Positions 1-6,932 of a stretch of DNA of 37,951 nucleotides are shown here, in pieces (position 1 is the stretch's first letter; every line of letters begins with the position of its first letter). Below the pieces are notes generated by a model. The model had not been told where the DNA came from. It saw nothing but the letters and a program-made list of their open reading frames with translations, and ran no database searches. The position numbers and the translations under genes are program-made. The stretch covers positions 1-37,951 of the forward strand of contig CAISOH010000019.1 in assembly GCA_903887005.1 (NCBI GenBank), given 5' to 3'. Origin of the DNA: an uncultured Bacteroidota bacterium (GTDB taxonomy: Bacteria; Bacteroidota; Bacteroidia; Chitinophagales; Chitinophagaceae).

Positions 1-131
1 ACCTCAACGCAATATCGCAGGACAGGATAGATAAAGTGCAAGAAAAGCTCAACAACAGGCCTAGAAAAAAGAACAATTTTACCTCACCAATTAAATTGCT
101 AAATTTACATAACGTTGCATTTGCTGCTTGA
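1..131 (+). mobile_element. IS30-type transposase, 3' end (partial at window edge)
   Basis: Reading from base 3 gives an open frame to a TGA at 129-131. Its product contains DRIDKVQEKLNNRPRKK followed by FTSPI and ends in a VAFAA-like tail. The NNRPRK..(N)F.(S/T)P signature followed by a short tail ending in VAF is typical of the C-terminus of IS30-family DDE transposases in Bacteroidota. The rest of the gene and the left end of the element lie outside the window. The last 41 bases overlap the 3' end of the opposite-strand gene at 91-474, so that gene's last residues appear to be IS-derived. The exact inverted repeat and element boundary, probably near 130-145, could not be fixed. The family call rests on recalled C-terminal motifs only. 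Confidence 0.7.
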
Positions 132-474
132 ATTCAGCGTTTCTTTCTTTTTCTAATATCAGGCATTTTTTATCATTTAATGGATCCTTCCCGTATATGC
201 AACAACCAATATCCAATCCCATCTCATAAGGCATATTAAAGCGTGGTAACTCTCCTGTTTTTAGCGGTTCGCATCTTGATATATCGTGAATGGAATATTT
301 TGATTTCCGGATTAATTTTATGATTTCCATTATTCGAATATTACCAGATGACACAGTAACAGCGATTTGAGGCTCTAATTCAAGATACAGAATCGTAAAA
401 ATTAATGCTCTGAGCATGGGTCTATATTCATTGTCAAAAGGGCAATTAATAAATACATTTTTTTCAAAACTCAT
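91..474 (-). pseudogene. TIR/deoxyribosyltransferase-like protein, truncated by IS30-type element
   Basis: The 127-residue product starts with an NVFINCPFD motif and later has a SIHDISR segment and an RFNMPYEMGLDIG segment. These match an uncharacterised bacterial family. By pattern the strand-loop motifs (FINCPFD near the N-terminus, a hDhS-type strand, then YEhG) resemble TIR-like and nucleoside 2-deoxyribosyltransferase folds, in which the Glu of the last motif is catalytic; this fold assignment is inference. Family members run on well past the KKCLILE strand, to roughly 170-200 residues from memory. Here the last 15 or so residues (from about AEFKQQ) are the reverse complement of the IS30-type transposase tail, so the gene looks truncated. 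Its ATG overlaps the TGA of the upstream DUF2188 gene as ATGA, so the two were co-translated. Confidence 0.55.
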
Positions 475-791
475 TGAGCAATTGTTTGAATAACCTCTCC
501 GTTTTTATCATGGACAATGATATAAGCTTTATGCGAAGAATGGGACAATTTTCTTGCAATTGAAATTGCTGTTTGTTTATCATCATATATGCCGGATGCC
601 CGGATAGCGCCATGTTTCCTTACCCTCCATTTCCCTTGGGAGGGCATAATATGAATCCATCCCTCAGTTGATATTGTACGAATACCTTCTTCTATTTCCT
701 TTGTTATTTTTATTTCGCGAGGCTTTATAGCAATTCCATTAGCGGCAACTGCTGCTTTCCTTTTAGCGCCTTTTTCTTTCACCTCAGACAT
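471..791 (-). CDS. DUF2188 domain protein
   Basis: The start chosen is the ATG at 789-791 (MSEVKEKG), giving 106 residues. A longer frame opens upstream to 863 but its extra residues are AT-rich and non-protein-like. The N-terminal third is basic and Lys/Ala rich. The C-terminal 50-60 residues carry the DUF2188 pattern: WIHIMPSQGKWRVRKHG, then a segment in which a query residue is followed by TAISIARKL, and a final strand IIVHDKNGEV. DUF2188 proteins are small and of unknown function. The stop overlaps the start of the TIR-like gene by ATGA, so the pair forms a two-gene operon. A TATCTTTA string just before the ATG resembles a Bacteroidota -7 box, which would give a very short leader. Confidence 0.7.
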   Translation of the reverse strand: MSEVKEKGAKRKAAVAANGIAIKPREIKITKEIEEGIRTISTEGWIHIMPSQGKWRVRKHGAIRASGIYDDKQTAISIARKLSHSSHKAYIIVHDKNGEVIQTIAQ

Positions 792-864
792 AATGTAAAG
801 ATAAAAAAATATTTTTTTATGAAAAAATTTTTTCAAGTTAAAATACTCCACTCCACTGCGCAAT

Positions 865-1521
865 TTAAACCACGATTTCCTTCACATCATCGGCTATCAC
901 CAATCTGCCGGCAGTCTTGGCTTTTATCTCCTCAATAGTAACGCCCGGCGCATATTCCAGGCATTTGAACCCTTCAGGAGTGATGTCAAATACGCCCAGA
1001 TCAGTAACCACTTTCTTTATACATCCAACGCCAGTAAGCGGCAAAGTACATTTAGGCAGCAACTTACTTTCTCCCTTAGGATTGGTATGCTGCATGGCAA
1101 CGATAATATACTTTGCAGCAGCTACTAGGTCCATGGCGCCCCCCATGCCCTTTACCATTTTTTTAGGGATCTTCCAGTTGGCTATATCGCCATTATCAGC
1201 AACCTCCATGGCCCCAAGCACGGTAAGGTCCACTTTACCCGCCCGAATCATGCCAAAGCTCATGGCGCTGTCGAAAAACGCCGATCCCGGAACAGTGGTA
1301 ATGGTTTGTTTACCGGCATTTATCAAATCCGGGTCTTCATCCCCTTCAAATGGAAAAGGCCCCATGCCCAATAAACCGTTCTCGCTCTGGAGTACCAATT
1401 CCACTCCCTCGGGAATATAATTAGCCACAAGAGTAGGAATACCAATACCCAGGTTTACATAGAAACCATCCTTCAACTCCTGTGCAATACGTTTTGCAAT
1501 TTGTTCTTTATTTAATCCCAT
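865..1521 (-). CDS. scoB: 3-oxoacid CoA-transferase subunit B
   Basis: At 218 residues this is the usual length for the beta subunit of succinyl-CoA:3-ketoacid (acetoacetate) CoA-transferase, which moves CoA from succinyl-CoA to acetoacetate in the cytoplasm. The diagnostic SENGLLGMGP motif is present, and Glu47 in it is the residue that forms the glutamyl-CoA thioester in this family. A GMGGAMDLV segment and the LPLTG segment further on also fit subunit B. The alpha subunit is encoded 133 bp upstream on the same strand, so the two are probably co-transcribed. The gap contains REP-like sequence rather than an obvious promoter. The order A-then-B in transcription direction is normal. An atoD/atoA-type substrate range cannot be excluded. 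Confidence 0.93.
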   Translation of the reverse strand: MGLNKEQIAKRIAQELKDGFYVNLGIGIPTLVANYIPEGVELVLQSENGLLGMGPFPFEGDEDPDLINAGKQTITTVPGSAFFDSAMSFGMIRAGKVDLTVLGAMEVADNGDIANWKIPKKMVKGMGGAMDLVAAAKYIIVAMQHTNPKGESKLLPKCTLPLTGVGCIKKVVTDLGVFDITPEGFKCLEYAPGVTIEEIKAKTAGRLVIADDVKEIVV

Positions 1522-1680
1522 AAACCCTAAATCCCTAAAGGGACTTCCCCTTATTTTGTGAGCGTTTTGAAAGTCATTTTTATAATGCTGCTTAATGGAT
1601 ATTTTTTCGCCGAAATCCCTTGAAAAAGCTAAATAGCTGGTCCCCCTTTAGGGGTCAGGGGTTTCGCGGTCGTGTAGTTT
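1522..1680. repeat. CCCCCTTTAGGGG-type intergenic repeat between scoA and scoB
   Basis: The 133-bp spacer has a self-complementary block near 1640-1660 (CCCCCTTTAGGGG followed by TCAGGGGTTT). Similar strings occur near 1524-1550, 29590-29606 and 29960-29995. The block overlaps the 3' end of scoA, supplying its TGA stop and last few codons (TTRPRNP). Confidence 0.5.
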
Positions 1681-2356
1681 TATTTTCAATCCGTTTTTCA
1701 TAATCCTTCCCCTGGAATATCCTGTGCACATAAATGCCCGGCACATGGATACAGTTTGGGTCCAGCTCTCCGGCAGGGACCAGTTCTTCTACCTCTGCAA
1801 TAGTTATCTTACCCGCCATAGCCATCATTGGACTGAAATTGCGGGCTGTACCTTTGAAAATAAGATTGCCCTGCGTATCGCCCTTCCAAGCCTTTACAAT
1901 TGCAAAATCTGAATCAAATGCATATTCCATCAGGTAATCCCTGCCATTGAAATTGCGCACCTCCTTTCCTTCAGCTACTTCGGTGCCTATACCTGCCAGC
2001 AGGAATACAGCAGGCATGCCATAACCCGCAGCCATGCAGCGGGTGGCGAGAGTACCCTGCGGCACCAGTTCCACTTCCAGTTCGCCGCTCAGTAGCTGGC
2101 GCTCGAATTCAGCGTTCTCTCCCACATAAGAGGAAATCATTTTTTTCACCTGCCGGCCTTGCAGCATCAGCCCTATACCGAAATCATCCACACCCGCATT
2201 ATTGGAAATACAGGTAAGATTATTAATACCTTTTTTTACGATAGCAGAAATGCAATTCTCCGGTATGCCGCAAAGTCCAAATCCCCCCAGCATCAGCGTA
2301 GCGCCGGATGGTATATCCTTTATTGCCTCATCAGCGCCTGCAACAACTTTTTTCAT
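1655..2356 (-). CDS. scoA: 3-oxoacid CoA-transferase subunit A
   Basis: The 233-residue product is the alpha subunit that pairs with the downstream ScoB. It begins [15 protein letters not shown] and has the CoA-binding glycine motif [10 protein letters not shown] at about residues 24-33, the classic CoA-transferase family I signature. SNNAG and the C-terminal VDPN-like [13 protein letters not shown] block are also characteristic. The last residues (TTRPRNP) come from a palindromic repeat that overlaps the stop codon and probably replace the native end. A 47-bp near-copy of this gene's start region lies at 3001-3047. TAATTTCG on the minus strand near 2376-2383 is a near match to a -7 box. Confidence 0.93.
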   Translation of the reverse strand: MKKVVAGADEAIKDIPSGATLMLGGFGLCGIPENCISAIVKKGINNLTCISNNAGVDDFGIGLMLQGRQVKKMISSYVGENAEFERQLLSGELEVELVPQGTLATRCMAAGYGMPAVFLLAGIGTEVAEGKEVRNFNGRDYLMEYAFDSDFAIVKAWKGDTQGNLIFKGTARNFSPMMAMAGKITIAEVEELVPAGELDPNCIHVPGIYVHRIFQGKDYEKRIENKTTRPRNP

Positions 2357-2373
2357 TGATTGAAATTTGAGTG
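2327..2373. repeat. 47-bp direct repeat, copy 1 (scoA start region)
   Basis: Bases 2327-2373 match bases 3001-3047 at 41 of 47 positions by hand alignment, including an uninterrupted core CAACAACTTTTTTCATTGAT. This copy is the real scoA start. The two copies flank the broken DUF2442/DUF4160 pair. Confidence 0.8.
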
Positions 2374-2446
2374 CGAAATTAGTGGATAGCTTGGTAAGTT
2401 TATAAAGAATATTGAAATTAGTAGTTAAGTCTTCGGACTTATTGCC

Positions 2447-2454
2447 TAAATTTG
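2447..2454 (+). promoter_or_regulatory. TAAATTTG -7 box upstream of the DUF2442 gene
   Basis: TAAATTTG matches the Bacteroidota -7 consensus TAnnTTTG and ends 17 bases before the ATG at 2472. No clear TTTG -33 box is seen at the expected distance. Confidence 0.4.
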
Positions 2455-2471
2455 TATTATTAATCAGGCTT

Positions 2472-2747
2472 ATGAAAGCAATAGAAGTAAAACCGCTTGA
2501 TGGTTATAAAATACAGGTTGTTTTCAGTGACGGAGTTTCCGGCATTGTTGATTTGAATGATTTAATTCAGAAAGGCATTTTTCAACAATTGAAAGATGAA
2601 AAGGCATTCCGTAATGTTCATACTGATGGTTTATCAATTGCCTGGTCTGTTGAATTGTAAATTGATGCTTATAATATCTATGCCGAAATACTGAATGCGG
2701 AACCAACTCAATTACTGCATACACCATCTTACCATGCCGCAGATTAG
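2472..2747 (+). pseudogene. DUF2442 protein, interrupted by an in-frame TAA
   Basis: The start is the ATG at 2472 ([16 protein letters not shown]). The product follows the DUF2442 pattern: V.PLD.Y.hQV.FSDG..G.VDLNDL, then GIFQQLKDEKAFRNV and GLSIAWS. At 2658-2660 a TAA follows ...WSVEL, but the same frame continues IDAYNIYAEIL, the family's conserved end, to a TAG at 2745-2747. A nonsense mutation is the simplest reading. The full-length frame overlaps the start of the next gene (ATG at 2734), as expected of a coupled pair. DUF2442 and DUF4160 proteins are commonly encoded side by side and are often treated as a toxin-antitoxin-like pair of unproven function. Confidence 0.75.
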
Positions 2748-2990
2748 TATTTTCCTCGGAATTATTATTAAAATGTACTACCGGGAGCATAATCCTCCCC
2801 ATTTTCATGCTGATTATGGAGAGCATAAAGCTATCATAGATATTCGAAAATTAGAATTATGGAGCGGATATTTACCTCCACGTGTATTAGGACTTGTAAT
2901 TGAATGGGCTGTCACCAAAAAGAGTTAATGGATAATTGGGACAAAGCTGTTAAACAGGAAACCCTTCTGCAAATCAAACCACTTGTGTAA
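2734..2990 (+). pseudogene. DUF4160 protein, frameshifted near the C-terminus
   Basis: From ATG 2734 the product is MPQISIFLGIIIKMYY followed by REHNPPHFHADYGE and LPPRVLGLVIEWA, a textbook DUF4160 N-terminus and core. The frame ends at a TAA at 2926-2928 after VTKKS. One frame away, starting in the CCAAAAAG run at about 2915-2922, the sequence reads KELMDNWDKAV...LQIKPLV to a TAA at 2988-2990, which is the expected family C-terminus. A one-base deletion in the A-run explains this. A -1 ribosomal shift at C-AAA-AAG is possible but less likely. The gene sits with the broken DUF2442 gene. Confidence 0.75.
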
Positions 2991-3000
2991 TTTATTACTC

Positions 3001-3047
3001 CTCACCTGCTCCTTCAACAACTTTTTTCATTGATAGAAATTTGAATG
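3001..3047. repeat. 47-bp direct repeat, copy 2 (remnant of a scoA start)
   Basis: This block is 41/47 identical to the scoA 5' end. On the minus strand it would encode MKKVVEGAGEE and then a stop. It is not followed by any further scoA-like sequence. Confidence 0.8.
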
Positions 3048-3202
3048 AAAAGGAATGATGCCAAAATAAATTCATTCTTTATACCATTAGCTGTTATAGC
3101 AGCCCTTTCAATTTCAGAATTGTATGTGCAATTAAAAATCACAATGTCTGTAAGGCGATCAAGCGGGTATCTTATAATGGCCGCACAGCAATAAAAACAA
3201 CT

Positions 3203-3210
3203 TAAATTTG
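3203..3210 (+). promoter_or_regulatory. TAAATTTG -7 box before the ferritin-like gene
   Basis: TAAATTTG fits TAnnTTTG and lies five bases before the ATG at 3216, which implies a very short or absent leader. The -33 region is not convincing. Confidence 0.4.
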
Positions 3211-3215
3211 CCAGG

Positions 3216-3845
3216 ATGAAACAAGAGGAGCTATTAAGTAAGATAGTTGATAAAATAGTATTGTCGGACGACATGCATGTAAAGTGGCTCAACAGCCTTT
3301 CGATGATGGAGAATACCGGCGCCCGGAAAATATCAAAGTATGAGCACCCGGTATATACCAGTATCATTGTGCTGAAACATGCCGCCGAAGAAGCGCGGCA
3401 CGCCTGGTATTTAAAGAAGCAAATAGAAAAGCTGGCAAAGAATACCTGCCCTGATTACTCCTACCCATACCTGCTGGCGCCTTTGGAAAGCTACCATTAT
3501 CTGCAGATGCTGGATGTGGAAGCCTGCCGCTATTTAAAAAATAAAATGGGTCTGGAAGGCAGGGCATTAAAACATGGGGCCTATTTACTGGTTACCTATG
3601 CAATAGAAGTGCGTGCCGATATGCTCTATGGCATATACCAGGAAGCGCTGACAAAACATGCTTCAAAAGTGAATGTAAAATCAATTATCCTGGAAGAAGA
3701 AGGCCACCTGGAAGAAATGCAACGTATGCTGGAAGTATTTGACCCTGAATGGAAAGAACTGGCAGCGGATATGTGTACCATTGAAAATAAGCTGTTTGAA
3801 ACATGGATTACAGCTATAGATAAAACAGAAATAAGCAATCAATAA
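3216..3845 (+). CDS. Ferritin-like diiron four-helix protein
   Basis: The 209-residue product has no signal peptide. It carries the helix pattern of a non-haem diiron carboxylate protein: HAAEEARHAWYLKKQ (ExxH with Glu59 and His62), AIEVRAD (Glu131) and LEEEGHLEEM (ExxH with Glu161 and His164). Two ExxH motifs on separate helices plus single Glu residues are the ligand set of the ferritin-like superfamily. The substrate is unknown; oxygenase, peroxide-handling or iron-storage-like roles are all possible, and the length fits a hypothetical ferritin-like family better than classical ferritin. It is monocistronic, with a strong bidirectional terminator 20 bp downstream. Confidence 0.7.
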   Translation: MKQEELLSKIVDKIVLSDDMHVKWLNSLSMMENTGARKISKYEHPVYTSIIVLKHAAEEARHAWYLKKQIEKLAKNTCPDYSYPYLLAPLESYHYLQMLDVEACRYLKNKMGLEGRALKHGAYLLVTYAIEVRADMLYGIYQEALTKHASKVNVKSIILEEEGHLEEMQRMLEVFDPEWKELAADMCTIENKLFETWITAIDKTEISNQ

Positions 3846-3863
3846 AGTGCGGCTTAAGCCAAT

Positions 3864-3897
3864 AAAAAAACCACCCCTGTTTCGAGGTGGTTTTTTT
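3864..3897. terminator. Bidirectional Rho-independent terminator
   Basis: AAAAAAACCACC, a loop, then GGTGGTTTTTTT forms a strong stem with an A-run before it and a T-run after it. It serves both the ferritin-like gene (plus) and the nuclease-fold gene (minus). Confidence 0.85.
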
Positions 3898-3912
3898 ATA
3901 ATATTTATGTTA

Positions 3913-4629
3913 TTAATTATTCGGTGTTGCGGTAACGTATGGCGCAGAGATGACCCCATTTACAAAGTGAACGCCAGCCAATGATTCTATGGTGCTGATA
4001 TCTACTTTATGGTTTGCAAGTTTATCCTTGGCATAATAAGGCTCTATATTATGAAACTGGTAGCATAGGTATTCATCAGTGCTGGGTATGTAGATAACCT
4101 TCCAGCACCATTCAGGTACTATTACGTTATTGTCTTTGCCAATAACCCAGTTACGGCCTACGGTTCCTGCAAATACTTTTACTTTCTTGAATTTCTTCGC
4201 TTTTACTACTTCTTTCTCATGAAGTTTTTCCCATAATTCCTTGTATAGATTTTTAGGCATTGGCATTACATTCGTAAAATAATAGCTTTCTACAAAAGCG
4301 TCTTTGTCGCAGGTGTTTTCATCGGCAGCCATCATTTGCGCATTGTCAAACAAGGAGTTATTATAATCGTCTTTAAGTGCGGTTACCTCGGGCAACTGGG
4401 GATCCGTAGCTAATGTTATGCCATGCTCGCCTTTCATTTTTATGCAATTGAACATATCCGGAGTCAAGGTATAAACCACCAAAGCGGGAATGTGCTGTGA
4501 TTTTGAAAAATAAGAAGTAAAATTCTGGTTTCTGATCTTTACAATATCCTGCCCGTGAGAGTTAAAACTAAAAACGATGAATAGTATCGTCATCAGTTTT
4601 GAGGCGCTTTTTAAAATTCCTTTTTGCAT
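3913..4629 (-). CDS. Secreted DNA/RNA non-specific endonuclease-fold protein, probably inactive
   Basis: The product has 238 residues with an N-terminal signal peptide (LMTILFIVFSFNSHGQ). The body follows the NUC1-type nuclease fold: a strand ending VVYTLTPD, then SLFDNAQMMAAD, then FTNVMPMPKNLYKELWEKL, then a strand with VFAGTVG and VPEWCWKVIY. In active members the second block is a DRGH motif whose His is the general base. Here that position reads D95-N96-A97-Q98, so the catalytic His is replaced by Gln. The metal-binding Asn region (N127, with W132) is still recognisable. The gene is intact and signal-bearing, so the loss looks like neofunctionalisation rather than decay. It stands alone between two terminator/promoter regions. 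Confidence 0.6.
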   Translation of the reverse strand: MQKGILKSASKLMTILFIVFSFNSHGQDIVKIRNQNFTSYFSKSQHIPALVVYTLTPDMFNCIKMKGEHGITLATDPQLPEVTALKDDYNNSLFDNAQMMAADENTCDKDAFVESYYFTNVMPMPKNLYKELWEKLHEKEVVKAKKFKKVKVFAGTVGRNWVIGKDNNVIVPEWCWKVIYIPSTDEYLCYQFHNIEPYYAKDKLANHKVDISTIESLAGVHFVNGVISAPYVTATPNN

Positions 4630-4781
4630 ATAAACCTTTTATTCAAGTTAACAATTTAAGAAAATGGACTGTCGAGCGATAAAAATATGACTTTCGCTGA
4701 ATTTTTTATAATTAAATCCCAATTTTTGCAACATTAATTAAATTTTAGGGTTTTTCAACCTGTCCGGCGCCTTATTTTTAA

Positions 4782-4789
4782 TAATTTTG
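4782..4789 (+). promoter_or_regulatory. TAATTTTG -7 box in the 4630-4987 gap
   Basis: This is a perfect TAnnTTTG match about 38 bases before the small membrane ORF at 4827. No clear -33 box is visible. Confidence 0.35.
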
Positions 4790-4826
4790 CCTCAGATTTC
4801 ACAGAGATAGAAAAAAATGTTCCTCA

Positions 4827-4925
4827 ATGCGTTTAAATAAGTTTGTTTATATAGCTTCCTTGTTGCTGATTTTAGCGCTTTCATTCGCCACTATTTTTTA
4901 CCTCAGTTATAAAATCCTTCATTAA
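4827..4925 (+). CDS. Possible 32-residue single-pass membrane peptide
   Basis: The frame begins MRLNKFVYIASLLLILALSF and continues to a TAA at 4923-4925. It has a basic N-terminus, a hydrophobic stretch of about 22 residues and a short Lys/His end, the usual shape of a small bitopic membrane protein. It is the only candidate gene in the 358-bp gap between the nuclease-fold gene and plsC, and a -7 box precedes it. No Shine-Dalgarno sequence is evident, which is normal in Bacteroidota. It could be a chance ORF. Confidence 0.3.
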   Translation: MRLNKFVYIASLLLILALSFATIFYLSYKILH

Positions 4926-4987
4926 TACCCGGCTTTGTTACTAATTCATTTTGAGGCAATAAGGGATTACTTATAACTCCTTTTATA

Positions 4988-5728
4988 CTAAGTAGCACGC
5001 TGGTGTTTTTTCAATTCAGTTTCCATCATCTTAAATACCCTTTGTTTTAGTTCCGGCAACTTATCCATTGTAAGCCCTTCCGCCTCCACGGCCGGCAGAT
5101 ACACTGCCCTGTTTTTACCTGGCCACAATTTCCACCATGCACTGTAATGCCACCTGTTGATTGTATCCGGTAACACCATAGGGAATATAGCTGTTTGTGT
5201 ATTAATAGCAAGCCTGAAGGCGCCATCATAAAATCCTTTCAGGGCATGAGTGGTTTCATTAAAAGTGCCCTCGGGGAAAATAACAATATTCCCTTCATTC
5301 TTTAATACCCGCCATAACAATCGCAGACTTTTAGCCCTGCTATGAGCGCTGCTCCTGTCAACCATTATAACCGCCTGTTTATAAATAAACCCAAAAACAG
5401 GGATCTTTGATATTTCTTTTTTACCTAAGGCCCTGAAATAGCCAGGTATGGCGGGGAAAATTGCAATCGTATCGAGATATGAAATGTGATTAACCACTAT
5501 TATATACCTTCCGGCCGAAGGGCGTTTACCTGATATTTTTACCCGCATTCCGATCATCCACAGCCATACAATCGCCCAATACCGGATAATATAATACATC
5601 ACCTTGCGGGCGGCGGTTTTATTACCAATGCTGATCAGCGCAAAAAAAGGGAATGCTATAAGAATGCTTATAACGAAAGTCAGCAACACATAGGCCGTAT
5701 AAAAAGGCTGCAGTATTTTTCTAAACAT
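4988..5728 (-). CDS. plsC: 1-acyl-sn-glycerol-3-phosphate acyltransferase
   Basis: At 246 residues this is a PlsC-type membrane acyltransferase that converts lysophosphatidate to phosphatidate in phospholipid synthesis at the inner membrane. A hydrophobic segment (about residues 10-35) is followed by the catalytic HX4D motif in VVNHISYLDT (His81, Asp86) and by FPEGTFNE (about residues 151-158), the glycerol-phosphate-binding motif. Both motifs are intact. It is 9 bp downstream of a small membrane protein gene on the same strand, so the two are probably one transcript. Substrate preference cannot be read from sequence, and related acyltransferases acting on ornithine lipids share these motifs. 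Confidence 0.88.
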   Translation of the reverse strand: MFRKILQPFYTAYVLLTFVISILIAFPFFALISIGNKTAARKVMYYIIRYWAIVWLWMIGMRVKISGKRPSAGRYIIVVNHISYLDTIAIFPAIPGYFRALGKKEISKIPVFGFIYKQAVIMVDRSSAHSRAKSLRLLWRVLKNEGNIVIFPEGTFNETTHALKGFYDGAFRLAINTQTAIFPMVLPDTINRWHYSAWWKLWPGKNRAVYLPAVEAEGLTMDKLPELKQRVFKMMETELKKHQRAT

Positions 5729-5737
5729 GATTTAAAA

Positions 5738-6220
5738 CTAAGACTGCGCATGCATAGCAGGTATATTCGGACGGGCAATACCTTCAGACTTCCATTGCCA
5801 TGGGATCATAGCAACAATGAGGATCAATGCAATAAATACACACCAGAATATTCTTTTGAATTTTCTGTCGTCATCCATAAGCTTTTTGGTAAAACTATAT
5901 CCAATATGCACTAAAATAATAGCTATTAACATACTTACACCATGCTCTACAGCCCAAAAACGCTTAACCGGATCCTTCATTACATCCCCGTCGCTAAACT
6001 TATTTATCGTTCCGGTAAGAAAGTAAAGCGCCAGGCCCAATAACAATTGCAGGTCGCAAAAAATAAGTAGCACGAGGGCCGACTGCTTATTACCAGTCTT
6101 GAATTTCTTTTTGCCGAGCATGCCTATTAAGCTTTGCACAACCACTATCAGTGCAAACAACAATATGAAATAGCGGAGAATACTATGTAAATAGATAAAT
6201 CCAGGAACATAAGACTGCAT
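5738..6220 (-). CDS. Four-helix membrane protein (cytochrome b-like family)
   Basis: The 160-residue product has four predicted transmembrane helices: about residues 8-32, 46-66, 88-108 and 122-142. Conserved-looking His residues sit at the membrane edges (LHSILRY in helix 1, VEHGVSM and ILVHIGYSF in helix 3). Similar Bacteroidota proteins are commonly labelled cytochrome b-like on this basis, but haem binding is unproven. The gene is immediately upstream of plsC in the same operon. Confidence 0.6.
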   Translation of the reverse strand: MQSYVPGFIYLHSILRYFILLFALIVVVQSLIGMLGKKKFKTGNKQSALVLLIFCDLQLLLGLALYFLTGTINKFSDGDVMKDPVKRFWAVEHGVSMLIAIILVHIGYSFTKKLMDDDRKFKRIFWCVFIALILIVAMIPWQWKSEGIARPNIPAMHAQS

Positions 6221-6324
6221 AGAAGGATATAATTTTATTAAAGGTAAGATGGAATTTTTGAAAAAAAATATTTACTGACAATTTTAGTCGCTTTTTGTAA
6301 ACAAAAAGAACTTGTCAATGCCTT

Positions 6325-6867
6325 TCAACGCCAGTTCATTCTTTCGCGCAGTTGCCTGATATGTTCTGTATGATGGCGGCTATGCCATGCATAGAGCGCC
6401 ACCATTTCCCATACCGGGAAATTTCGCTGGTGTTCGGGATGGTAATAGGTACGTTCCCAGTCGGTTGGCTGCATGTGCTGCAATAAAACCACCATCCGGC
6501 GATGCATGGCATGTAACATAGTTACCGAAATATTTACCGGCACTATTTGTGTATCCGGCAGCTCCGCCCATGCTTTTTCATCGTATGGCTTCACTGTTGG
6601 ATTTTCTTCCGTTAAAGCGAGTTTCAACCTGATGTAAGCATTCATGTGGCTATCAGCCACATGGTGGATTACTTGCTGAATGTTCCATCCGCCTTCGCGA
6701 TAAGGAACATGTAATTGCTGTTCATCCAGGTTTTCAATACAGGCGTCCATCCATGATGGCAATGCCTCTAATATGGATATCCACTCTTTCTGAAGTTGCG
6801 GGGTAACCGCTTCAGGTTTTTGATAACGGCCTATCGGATACTGCAAGCGTTCTATATTGTTTTCCAT
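6325..6867 (-). CDS. YfiT/DinB-like putative metal-dependent hydrolase or thiol transferase
   Basis: The 180-residue product begins with the YPIGRY motif and contains GGWNIQQVIHHVADSHMNAY and AWHSRHHTEHI, the signature blocks of the YfiT group of the DinB superfamily. The His of the first block and the two His of the second are the expected divalent-metal ligands of a four-helix bundle. Bacillus members act on bacillithiol S-conjugates; in Bacteroidota the physiological thiol is less certain, so the reaction is given only as a class. It is cytoplasmic and has its own terminators on either side. Confidence 0.85.
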   Translation of the reverse strand: MENNIERLQYPIGRYQKPEAVTPQLQKEWISILEALPSWMDACIENLDEQQLHVPYREGGWNIQQVIHHVADSHMNAYIRLKLALTEENPTVKPYDEKAWAELPDTQIVPVNISVTMLHAMHRRMVVLLQHMQPTDWERTYYHPEHQRNFPVWEMVALYAWHSRHHTEHIRQLRERMNWR

Positions 6868-6888
6868 AACCGGATATTTATCAAAAAC

Positions 6889-6920
6889 AATAAAAGCTGC
6901 CCTTTACAGCAGCTTTTATT
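6889..6920. terminator. Hairpin terminator after the TPR gene
   Basis: AATAAAAGCTGC, an 8-base loop and GCAGCTTTTATT form a perfect 12-bp stem. On the minus strand it is followed by GTTTTTG. It ends the TPR transcript and lies just upstream of the YfiT-like gene. Confidence 0.8.
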
Positions 6921-6932
6921 CAAATCATTGTA

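Noticed and set aside
917-1420. A 167-residue plus-strand ORF within scoB
   Set aside because: It is an antisense shadow of scoB, which has all expected motifs.
2915-2928. Programmed -1 frameshift in DUF4160
   Set aside because: The heptamer C-AAA-AAG is not a canonical slippery site and no downstream structure was seen; a one-base deletion in the A-run is simpler.
3045-3194. A 49-residue plus-strand ORF (MKRNDAKINSFFIPLAV...) before the ferritin-like gene
   Set aside because: Its start falls in the orphan scoA-start repeat, it lacks a promoter in the right place, and no family pattern was recognised.
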